Source: Didemnitutus sp041906465
GTDB taxonomy: Bacteria; Verrucomicrobiota; Verrucomicrobiia; Opitutales; Opitutaceae
Length of the DNA: 64,000 nucleotides
Direction of reading: 5' to 3'
Assembly (NCBI GenBank): GCA_041906465.1
Contig: JAYRJE010000013.1
Span: 124,001 to 188,000 of the forward strand
Made by a program: the position numbers and the translations under genes. How positions within the stretch are numbered: position 1 is the stretch's first letter; the number at the start of each line of letters is the position of its first letter. Below the pieces are notes generated by a model, which worked only from the letters and a program-made list of their open reading frames with translations, was not told the origin of the DNA and ran no database searches. Positions 17,168 to 24,621 of the stretch are shown piece after piece.

Positions 17168-18904
17168 TCACGCACCGTGCGCGGAAGAAATATTCGGATG
17201 CACCGTGCACCGCTCTTCTGCTTGCCGCACGGTTCGCATGCGCAGCTTCGAATAGCAGGTGCGTGAAGCCGCGCTCGGCGCCCAGGTCTCTCCAAGGCTG
17301 ATCAACGCATCGGCTTCAGCTTCGTAGCCGTTACGCCGGTGCAGTTCGATCGCGGCGATCATGTAGCCAGTCTCGCCGCGGAAGAATTGCGCGCCTTCGA
17401 GCAACACCGCGAGGCGACCTCTGGTGGGCGCGACTGCACTCTGCGCCCAGACCTCCGCGATCATCTGGTAGACTTCCAAAACCGGCGGTTTTCGCGCTCG
17501 CGCGGCGAACAGCGGTGTGAGCACGCGTTCGAGCGCTCCGGCCGGCAACTTGGCTTCAACCGCGAGCCCGCGCCGCGACTCGTCGAGTCGCAATTTGGCA
17601 AGGGAAAGAAGAGCACGAGCTCCGAGAGCTTCTTGTGCGAAAGCGTATTCCAGCAACGGCCGCGCGGCATCGGCGTTCCCAAGATCGAATTCAAGTTGCC
17701 CGAGCAAGCCGCGCAGCACGGCACTCGCGGGGGTAGCTTTCAATCCGCGCTGCAAGGTGCGGCGTGCGGCGAAAGCGTATTTTTCGGCGAGTTCTGGGAA
17801 GTCACTCCGCAGGCGATTCGCCTCCATGCGTTCGAAATTCCCCTTAAGGCGCGCCACTTGTTCTTCCGTTGCCATCCGCAATTTCAACTCGTGGAGTTCC
17901 GGCAACGGGCGGTTCACGTTGGGGACCTGGATGATTTCCGGCGCGGCGATGGCGACGCGGAGGTAATCGAGCATCTCACGCTCGGCGTCCGCGTAGCTGC
18001 ATTTGAACCAGCTACGAAACAGTGCCTCGTCGACGGGACGAGCCATCGCCTCGAGCGAAAATCCCCAAAATGCAATCGGATCGACCGGGCCTCCGTTCTT
18101 GCCAAAAAGCTGCCAACGCGTGAAGAGCCCGGCTTGCGACGACCACAGGCGGTAGACGTCCCGCTCCTTTTCGCGATCGGGCATCAACGCGAAAAACTTC
18201 TGCATCGGCAATAGCTCGGGCGGACGGAAACGCCCGGAGCGAAGCTCTTTTGAGACCTCTTCCGAAAGCCACAGGAAGGACGGCAGCTCCACTGCCGGTA
18301 TCTCTGAATGTCCGGCCAGCTGGCTCAAAGAGCCCGAAGAGCCAAACAAACCTTCAGAAAGCCATCGAGGCACTCCACCTGCCTCCGCCATCAATCGCTT
18401 GGTGAGCGCGGTTCCCACCGTTGGCCAGTGATCCACTCCGTAGAGGTTGGTCGCCAAGGTAAGGACGTCGCTGTCAGACTGGACTACCGTGCCGGTGAGT
18501 TTCGTTGAGCCGGCACGCCAACGCGCGTTCTGCGGAGTCACGGTCAGTGACGGAAGGAGATCGGACTTGCGCTCAAACAGCACAAAATTCACGGGCGTGT
18601 CCCGTCGTCTCCAAAACGCCGAGCTGACGAATCCGTTGCCGCGTAGGTGCGCTGCGACGAATGCCTCGGTCAATTCGTCACTCGCCAAGGTGAGCACTTC
18701 GAACGCCGCAGCACGACCATAACGCCACGGAAGGCCATCGGGCAGCTCGCTCACGACAAATGGTGGCAGCGTCACCGTTTCTTCTCGCGACGGCTCCTCT
18801 GGATATCCGAAATGCCCGGCCCCGAAAATTGCCACGAAAATCCATGCCCAGCCCCACAGGTGTCGTGACGGCGGTGTGCCTGGCGGATGACAACCGGGAA
18901 TCAT
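17168..18904 (-). CDS. Paralogue 2 of paired periplasmic protein: degenerate peptidase-MA-like plus TPR-like repeats
   Basis: 578 residues. A hydrophobic segment (about 17-33, WGWAWIFVAIFGAGHFG) is followed by ETVTLPPFVVSELPDGLPWRYG, the same motif as in its paralogue and similar to the post-signal motif of the TonB receptors. VPRWLSEGLFGSSG matches the third-ligand block of peptidase-MA-like proteins, but the HExxH site is missing (ALTKR in its place). The C-terminal repeats align along their length with the other copy (ARRTLQRGLKA; LERVLTPLFAARA; EVWAQSAVAPTRGRLA). It sits between peptide A and peptide B. Probably periplasmic; role in peptide handling or protection is inferred only from the locus. 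Confidence 0.75.
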   Translation of the reverse strand: MIPGCHPPGTPPSRHLWGWAWIFVAIFGAGHFGYPEEPSREETVTLPPFVVSELPDGLPWRYGRAAAFEVLTLASDELTEAFVAAHLRGNGFVSSAFWRRRDTPVNFVLFERKSDLLPSLTVTPQNARWRAGSTKLTGTVVQSDSDVLTLATNLYGVDHWPTVGTALTKRLMAEAGGVPRWLSEGLFGSSGSLSQLAGHSEIPAVELPSFLWLSEEVSKELRSGRFRPPELLPMQKFFALMPDREKERDVYRLWSSQAGLFTRWQLFGKNGGPVDPIAFWGFSLEAMARPVDEALFRSWFKCSYADAEREMLDYLRVAIAAPEIIQVPNVNRPLPELHELKLRMATEEQVARLKGNFERMEANRLRSDFPELAEKYAFAARRTLQRGLKATPASAVLRGLLGQLEFDLGNADAARPLLEYAFAQEALGARALLSLAKLRLDESRRGLAVEAKLPAGALERVLTPLFAARARKPPVLEVYQMIAEVWAQSAVAPTRGRLAVLLEGAQFFRGETGYMIAAIELHRRNGYEAEADALISLGETWAPSAASRTCYSKLRMRTVRQAEERCTVHPNISSAHGA

Positions 18905-18964
18905 TGGATAAGCGTGGTCGATCTGGAGAAACGCACCAGCGTTGGGCGCCGGTGCGCCGCGGGG

Positions 18965-19147
18965 TTAGCGCGCAAGTTCAATTCCATACGCCGGATCGAT
19001 ACCCGGCGCAGCGTAAACATTGAACGCTGGAGGAGGCGCGGGCGGTATGTAAGGCTGCGGCGGCGTGTAAGGCGACCGAGGGACGGGGTCGATAGCGTCG
19101 CTACCGCCGAGGACTATGCACAGTTCGGAATGATTGAGTGTATTCAT
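18965..19147 (-). CDS. Double-glycine leader peptide A, proline-rich
   Basis: 60 residues. The leader MNTLNHSELCIVLGG has Glu at -8, Leu at -7 and Val at -4 before Gly14-Gly15, as needed for C39 processing. The 45-residue mature part is unusual: it is rich in Pro and Tyr (SPYTPPQPYIPPAPPP) and ends PAYGIELAR, so it should be extended rather than helical. It differs completely from peptides B and C. It lies 43 bases after the HlyD gene. It may be an antimicrobial, a signal peptide for sensing, or a structural secreted peptide. Confidence 0.75.
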   Translation of the reverse strand: MNTLNHSELCIVLGGSDAIDPVPRSPYTPPQPYIPPAPPPAFNVYAAPGIDPAYGIELAR

Positions 19148-19190
19148 GTCTTCTTGGGTTTTCTTCCCGGCGGGATTGCCGGGAAAGGGG

Positions 19191-20408
19191 TTATGACTGC
19201 TTCGTAGAGGTGCCGCTTTGCGGGTCGAGCCACTCGCTGGCGTCTTGATAGAGGATCTGCAGCAATGTGCGGCGCGTCGTCAGGAAGCGCGCGGAGACGG
19301 TCATGCCTTTGCCGAGTCGGCCGATGGCGCCGTTGGCGAGCTGGAGCTGCGCTCGCTCGGGTTCGATCGTGACCTTGAAGACCGGTGCTCCGCCGGTGCC
19401 GGTCAGACTCACATCCGCGGCGATGGCTATCACCAAGGCGTCGAGCAGGCCCCACTGCGTGTAAGGGAACGCATCGACCTGCAGCCGCACCGGTTGACCG
19501 CAACGCACCAAACCTATCTCGCGGGGCGAAACAAAGGTCTCGACCACCAGCCGATCGTCGGGCGAGATCGCGCCGACTACCTGGCCCGCCGCGACGGTCG
19601 CCCCTTCGCTCAACCCGACGAAGCCCTGCAATGCGCCTGCACTCGGCGCGCGGACGATGGCGTGCGCGCGCTCGACTTCGAGTCGTGTGCGCTCTGAGGC
19701 GAGATCGACCAGCGCGAGCGCGGTTTCCTCCCGTCGCGCGTGCCAGTGCGTGTGCATTTGCTCGACCGCGAGTTTCGCTTCGGCCTGCACGCGTTCGACG
19801 GCATAGCGCGCGTCGTCGAGCTCGCGTTGCGTCGCGATGCCTTTCGCCGCCATGGCGGACACGCGCGCGAGTTCGGTTCGCGCGCGTGCTTCGGCGACGC
19901 GACTCGCTTCGAGTTGCGCTCTTAGCTGCGTGGCTTCTTGGCGCACAGTCTGCAGACTCGAAAACAGTTCCACGGCGCGGCCGGACGTCACATCGGGCAA
20001 CACATCGGGCTCACCAAGCCGCGCCGTGGAAAGATAATCCAACAAAGCCACCGCCGCGGCCTTCTCGCGCTGGAGCGTCGCGTTGCGCACGAGCCGCTCA
20101 TCCAGATCCGGCGTGGCAAGTTCGAGCAGTGCCTGACCCGCGACGACATGGTCATTGTCGCGCGCGTGCACACGCGCGATGCGGCCACCGAGCGCCAGGC
20201 GCAGTTCGACCCGCTCCGCTGCGGGTCGCACGATGCCCGGCGCAGCGACCGAGACGTCGACTTCGATGAACGGCAGCGCGGCCAGTCCGGCCGACGCACC
20301 GACCAGCACAAACCAATAGACTGCTCGCGTGGGCCGGCCGTGTTCGGCGTGGAGACTCTCCACCGTGTGGGCGGCGAGCGGGAGCGGCAGCGTATGCGGC
20401 GTGGACAC
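19191..20408 (-). CDS. HlyD-family membrane fusion (adaptor) protein
   Basis: 405 residues. One transmembrane helix near the N-terminus (about residues 29-47, AVYWFVLVGASAGLAALPF) is followed by a biotinyl-lipoyl half-motif (GGRIARVHARDNDHVVAGQALLEL), a long alpha-helical hairpin (about 105-250) and the second lipoyl half plus beta-barrel (IVRAPSAGALQGFVGLSEGATVAAGQ). It would link the C39 ABC exporter in the inner membrane to a TolC-like outer channel, which is not encoded in this window. First export gene after the response regulator in the run. Confidence 0.9.
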   Translation of the reverse strand: MSTPHTLPLPLAAHTVESLHAEHGRPTRAVYWFVLVGASAGLAALPFIEVDVSVAAPGIVRPAAERVELRLALGGRIARVHARDNDHVVAGQALLELATPDLDERLVRNATLQREKAAAVALLDYLSTARLGEPDVLPDVTSGRAVELFSSLQTVRQEATQLRAQLEASRVAEARARTELARVSAMAAKGIATQRELDDARYAVERVQAEAKLAVEQMHTHWHARREETALALVDLASERTRLEVERAHAIVRAPSAGALQGFVGLSEGATVAAGQVVGAISPDDRLVVETFVSPREIGLVRCGQPVRLQVDAFPYTQWGLLDALVIAIAADVSLTGTGGAPVFKVTIEPERAQLQLANGAIGRLGKGMTVSARFLTTRRTLLQILYQDASEWLDPQSGTSTKQS

Positions 20409-20454
20409 GGCGGCGCAGCTTGCGCGGAGCGTCGCCAGTGAGAATCTCTCCGTT

Positions 20455-21168
20455 TCAGCTAAACGGATTGGAAGAATTGCTTGACGCGTTTTCTCCGTCC
20501 TCGCGCGCCACCCAGCCGTCGCTCGGCGGACGCACGAAGCCGCGCTGGATCGCCCAATGGATCAGTCGCGCCGTGCTGGAGAGATTCAGCTTCGCCAGAA
20601 TGCTCAAGCGGTGCGTCTTCACCGTGCTCGCCTTGAGCCCGAGCTGTGCGGCCGCCTCGTCGTCGGAAAGCCCGCTACCAAAGAGCGGCAGCAGATCGAG
20701 CTCACGGTCGGAAAGAATTTTGAAATACGCCGCCGGGTCCGAACGGAATTTCCGCAGCGCCTCGCGCACCTCCGGCGGGAAATACCGCCCGCCCGCCGCG
20801 ACCGTGCGGATCGCCTCCGGCAGGCGCGTCAGCACGTCGTTGCTTTTCCACAGCAACGCGGCGACGTGGGACTCGTGCGCCGCCTGCAATACGGCATCGT
20901 CGCGACGCACCGAGAGCAGAAGGATGCGCGGCGGGATCGGCCGCCCCGCAAACTCGCGCGCCAGTTGCAGGCCATCGCCATCCGCCAGCACGACGTCGAG
21001 CAGCACCAAGTCGGGCTGAAAATCGCAGGCTCGCTCGCGGGCGGCGCTCGCGGTGGCCACGGTTTCGTAGCTCTGCACCTCGGGCAACTGGCGCAAAACA
21101 CCCGCCACGCTCGTTTGCCACAACGAATCGTCCTCGACGTGAAGCAGGGAGAAACGCGATTTGGTCAC
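20455..21168 (-). CDS. NarL/LuxR-type response regulator heading the GG-peptide cassette
   Basis: 237 residues if the GTG at 21168 is used, which gives the normal receiver start TKSRFSLLHVEDD. The phosphoacceptor Asp lies in LVLLDVVLADGDG. The C-terminal LuxR-type helix-turn-helix reads ILSDRELDLLPLFGSGLSDD, then AAQLGLKASTVKTHRLSILAKL. No histidine kinase adjoins it. It is 46 bases upstream of the HlyD gene on the same strand and so is probably the first gene of the transcript and a candidate regulator of peptide production. Confidence 0.88.
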   Translation of the reverse strand: MTKSRFSLLHVEDDSLWQTSVAGVLRQLPEVQSYETVATASAARERACDFQPDLVLLDVVLADGDGLQLAREFAGRPIPPRILLLSVRRDDAVLQAAHESHVAALLWKSNDVLTRLPEAIRTVAAGGRYFPPEVREALRKFRSDPAAYFKILSDRELDLLPLFGSGLSDDEAAAQLGLKASTVKTHRLSILAKLNLSSTARLIHWAIQRGFVRPPSDGWVAREDGENASSNSSNPFS

Positions 21169-21324
21169 TCTAGCTGGCCCGTGACCGCAGTAAGCCAAAC
21201 GGGCGTCCGCCTTCGCAAGTCTGAAGCTTGTCACCGCACGGTCGCACGCGCCGCGAACCAGCGTTGCGGCCCAACCGGGTGAGACGATCCCGGCAGGGAA
21301 ACGAGGCCGAGTCGCGCGAGCGCA

Positions 21325-21347
21325 GCCGGGCGGGAGGGCCGCCCGGC
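21325..21347. repeat. Perfect hairpin with GCCGGGCGG stem
   Basis: Nine-base perfect stem GCCGGGCGG / CCGCCCGGC with a GAGGG loop, upstream of the peptide cassette. The same stem occurs at 10938-10959. Confidence 0.55.
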
Positions 21348-21587
21348 GGTCTCGCCCCCCGCGGGCTTCGTCTCCCTTGAGTCGAATCCGCGCGACTCCC
21401 CCCGGGAGGTCCGCCCTGCCGGCCATGAGATTCAATCGGCTCAGCCGGAATCAGGCGAGAGGTGGACGTCGGTATCCCTTTGTCTCTACCGACGCCGGTC
21501 GCCCTTCTGAACTCGCGACGATTCGCGTAATTCGCGGGAGTCCTCTGGATGATTCCGCCCGGCCGTCCCGCGGCGGCCGCGACGAAA

Positions 21588-21718
21588 TTAGAGCGATTTC
21601 AACAATAGTGTGGCTGCGGCTATTGGTGGGTAGGGCGCGGAATCCGCTCCGCGCCGCGGCGGCGAGGGGACTCGCCGCCCTACCTCCTCCGGCTGCACTT
21701 CAGTCTAAAATGCTCTAA
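21588..21718. mobile_element. MITE-like element, 131 bases
   Basis: Bounded by TTAGAGCGATTTCAA and, inverted, TTAGAGCATTTTAGA, so the ends are imperfect terminal inverted repeats that share TTAGAGC and ATTT with a one-base difference. An inner hairpin is formed by GTAGGGCG...CGCCCTAC around 21630-21682. There is no coding capacity. Such short, folded elements move with a transposase supplied elsewhere. No clear target duplication can be defined. Confidence 0.55.
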
Positions 21719-21736
21719 GGGCCCGACGCGGTCCGC

Positions 21737-24415
21737 TCAGTGCGAGTGCGCGTGGGCGTCGTCGCCTCCGTCGCCCGTGCCGGGCGGGCGGATGGCGCTG
21801 CCGTAGAAGATCGCGTTAAAGAAGACGCGGTTGCCGCCATACCAGAAGCCGCGGAAGTTCGGGTCGTCGGGCATCGCCACCACCGCGCCGCGTCCCACCG
21901 GCAACGCCACCAGCGCCGCCGTGTTCGCGAGCGCGGCTTGGTTCGCCTCGGAGATGAAGCCGGACTGGAGCGGCTTCGCCGTGTAAGCGGCGGGCGTCTC
22001 GTAGGGCGATTTCGCGGGTTTCAGGAAGATGCCGTTCTTGCGGAGAAACGAAATGCGCTCGTCGCTGAAGCCGTAGCCGAGCGGATGCGTCGGATCGATC
22101 GAGGCCGCGACGATCGCCCCCGCAATGTAGCGCAGCGCCTCGCGGTCGCTGGCGGAGGCGTAGGGGAAGCGCCGGCCCTCGCCGCTGTCATCGGCCGCGG
22201 TGGCCTGCCGCGGACGTCCGCCGGCGGTCGCGGCCGGCTCGACCGTGCGACCGGCAAACTCGAGCGCGGCGAGCTCCTTGCGCGCGGCCCATTGCACGGC
22301 GCGGCCCATCACGATGAGCGTGCCGCCTTCGCGGACCCAGCGCTTGAGATTGGCCACGGTGGCGTCGCTGACGCTGTCGTCGTAACGCCCGTCGGCGAAC
22401 ACGATCGTCGTGTAACGCCCCAGCTCCGCGCGACCGAGTTGCGCGAGGTCGAGCAGCGTAGGCGCGAGGCCGACGCGTTGGTCGAGGACGTGCCACGCCG
22501 CGCCGATGTCGTGCGGGTCGACGCCGTCGCCGGTGATCAATGCGACGCGGGGCGCGGGCAACGGCACGAACGAGGCGCTGCCGAAATCCACGCCCTTCGG
22601 CGTCAGGCCCGTGCCGCAGCCGTAGACCGTGATCGCGTCTTCTTTCACGATCGTGTCGATCACCGCGCGGATCACCGCCGCACGCTCGGGCTGCTGGCCG
22701 ACGGGCACGAGAATCGCACCGTAGCCGAACGCATGCCGTCCACCGCTGGCGGTCGTGGCCTCGATCGTCGAAGTGAGGCCTTTCACGCGGATGCCGGCGG
22801 CGTGGAGACGCTGCAGCGCGCGCGGGGCGAAGTAGCCGTTCCAGTTGAAAAGGTAGGCATAATCGCTGTGTCCGCCCACGAGCTGGCCGCCGGGAAACGC
22901 CGGCACGCCGACCGGATCGCCGGCCGCGGGCGCACGATCGAGTTCGGCGTAAGGGAGATTGTAGGCCAGCGGCAGCGTCCATGCAGAGACGTCGTAGAAC
23001 ACCGAATCCTCGAACGTCGTGCGCTTGATGAACATCTCGGTGAGCAGACGAAATTGCGGCTGATTGGTCAGCGCCACCCAGGCGGCGCCGGCCTTGAAGC
23101 TGCGACCGTCAGCCGCAGTGACATCTTCGTTGAGCGGACGGACTTCGATGTGGTGTTGGGCGAGCAACGCGAGAAACGCCCACGCGCGGGCCGGATCGCC
23201 GTCGTCGCCGAAGACGTAAGCCTTCACCTTGCTCCTGGCGGCGAGTTCGGCGGTTTGTTGCGGAAAGTCTTTTTGCAGACCGAGCAACTCGGGGCGGAGC
23301 GCCACGGCGGCGTCGAGCGAGCTGAGCGACGAGAGCACCTGGTTGCGGATGGCGAACGGGAAGGTCACCACACCGTTCTCGCTCTCCTGCGCGTGACCGC
23401 GCGCGCTGGCCTGCTCGAAGAGAATGCCGATCGTGCCGTGCAGGTCGGGATACGTGGAACCCTTGCCTGGGTAGAAATCGTCGAAGCCTTGCTCGCTGTA
23501 ATAGAAGATGCCTTTGCCGTTGAGCGCGCGCTCGTGGAACGCCGCCACCTTGGCCGTGAGTTCGAAGACCTTCGCGGGCGAACTCGGGTTGTTGCGCGTC
23601 GGCACGCCGGGTTGGAAGAAAAACGTGTTGTTCGTGCCCATCTCGTGGTGATCGGTGAGCAGATTCGGCCGCCAGCGGTGAAAGAGCTGCGCGCGGGCCT
23701 GCGCCTCGGGATGCACGAGCGGGAGCCAGTCGCGGTTCGGGTCGAACCAGTAATGGTTGAACCGGCCGCGCGGCCACGCCTCGTTGTGCTCGCGATCGAG
23801 CGCGTCCGCCGAGGGCGCGCTGAGCGAGCGATGTTGATTGAACCACTGCGCCGCGCGGTCGCCACCGTCGGGATTGCGCTGCGCTTCGACGAGGATGACG
23901 GAGTGGCGAAGGAGATTCGCGACCTTCTCGTCCTGCGCGGCGGCGAGGTAATAGACGACCAGCGGCATGGCGTTCACGCCGCTCGGCTCGTTGCCGTGGA
24001 TGCTGTAGCCCAGATCGACGACGACCGGCATCGATGCGACGTCGAGCGCGGCATTTTTCGCCGGATCGAGCAGCGCAAGGTGATCGGCGCGGATTTGGTC
24101 GAGCTTCGCGTGGTTTTCGGGCGCGGTGATCGTGAGCACCACGAGCGGCTTGCGCTCGTGGGTATAGCCGACGATCTCGAACTTCACGCGGTCGGGCGCG
24201 GCGGCAGCCACCGCGCGCAGGTAGGCGGTGCTGAGTTCGCTGCGGATGTGCCAGTCGCCGACTTGGAAGCCGAGGAACTGCTCCGGCGTCGGCACCTTCG
24301 GGTTGTAGGTCGTGCCGGCCGGCAGATAGTAATCGAGCGCGACGCCGGCATGCAGCACCGGAGCAACAGACAGAGTCAACGCGAGCGCGAGGGGTAACAG
24401 GCGGCGAAGCAGCAT
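21737..24415 (-). CDS. M14-family zinc metallocarboxypeptidase, exported
   Basis: 892 residues from the ATG at 24415, which begins a standard signal peptide (MLLRRLLPLALALTLSVAPVLHAG); a GTG six codons earlier is the alternative. The M14 domain occupies the first half. The zinc ligands are seen in SIHGNEPSG (His140, Glu143), with a third His candidate in TDHHEMG, and AQRNPDGGDR and FDPNRDW lie where substrate-binding residues occur. The C-terminal half (about 480-890) resembles a glutamine-amidotransferase-like domain found in long M14 proteins. It should trim peptides in the periplasm or outside. The promoter region is shared with the divergent isomerase gene. Confidence 0.85.
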   Translation of the reverse strand: MLLRRLLPLALALTLSVAPVLHAGVALDYYLPAGTTYNPKVPTPEQFLGFQVGDWHIRSELSTAYLRAVAAAAPDRVKFEIVGYTHERKPLVVLTITAPENHAKLDQIRADHLALLDPAKNAALDVASMPVVVDLGYSIHGNEPSGVNAMPLVVYYLAAAQDEKVANLLRHSVILVEAQRNPDGGDRAAQWFNQHRSLSAPSADALDREHNEAWPRGRFNHYWFDPNRDWLPLVHPEAQARAQLFHRWRPNLLTDHHEMGTNNTFFFQPGVPTRNNPSSPAKVFELTAKVAAFHERALNGKGIFYYSEQGFDDFYPGKGSTYPDLHGTIGILFEQASARGHAQESENGVVTFPFAIRNQVLSSLSSLDAAVALRPELLGLQKDFPQQTAELAARSKVKAYVFGDDGDPARAWAFLALLAQHHIEVRPLNEDVTAADGRSFKAGAAWVALTNQPQFRLLTEMFIKRTTFEDSVFYDVSAWTLPLAYNLPYAELDRAPAAGDPVGVPAFPGGQLVGGHSDYAYLFNWNGYFAPRALQRLHAAGIRVKGLTSTIEATTASGGRHAFGYGAILVPVGQQPERAAVIRAVIDTIVKEDAITVYGCGTGLTPKGVDFGSASFVPLPAPRVALITGDGVDPHDIGAAWHVLDQRVGLAPTLLDLAQLGRAELGRYTTIVFADGRYDDSVSDATVANLKRWVREGGTLIVMGRAVQWAARKELAALEFAGRTVEPAATAGGRPRQATAADDSGEGRRFPYASASDREALRYIAGAIVAASIDPTHPLGYGFSDERISFLRKNGIFLKPAKSPYETPAAYTAKPLQSGFISEANQAALANTAALVALPVGRGAVVAMPDDPNFRGFWYGGNRVFFNAIFYGSAIRPPGTGDGGDDAHAHSH

Positions 24416-24499
24416 AGGCCGGTTACGTTGCACGGCCGGCGTTTTCCCGCCAACCGAAATGCATGGCGTAGGTCTACGCCCGCTCGTGCTCGCTCGCCC

Positions 24500-24561
24500 G
24501 TAGCGGAAGCCGTGAGGCTTTCGTGGATCGCAGGCCGCGAAATTTCCACGGACTCCGCGGC
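24500..24561. repeat. REP-like palindromic element, copy 3
   Basis: About 62 bases from GTAGCGGAAGCC to CTCCGCGGC, in the divergent intergenic region between the M14 peptidase and cyclophilin genes. It shares GTAGCGGAAGCCGTGAGGC with copy 2 and GGCCGCGAAA with copy 1. Confidence 0.7.
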
Positions 24562-24621
24562 GACGCTATGCGCTGGCCAAATGCGCGACGCTGCCTACAA
24601 CTCGCGCACCCCTCCTCCACC

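Larger units (their letters stand above)
21169..21736. other. Long intergenic region with hairpins and a MITE-like element
   Basis: 568 bases without a supported gene, between the response regulator and the M14 peptidase gene. It should contain the promoter of the GG-peptide cassette. It also holds a perfect hairpin (21325-21347) and the MITE-like element at 21588-21718. Confidence 0.55.
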
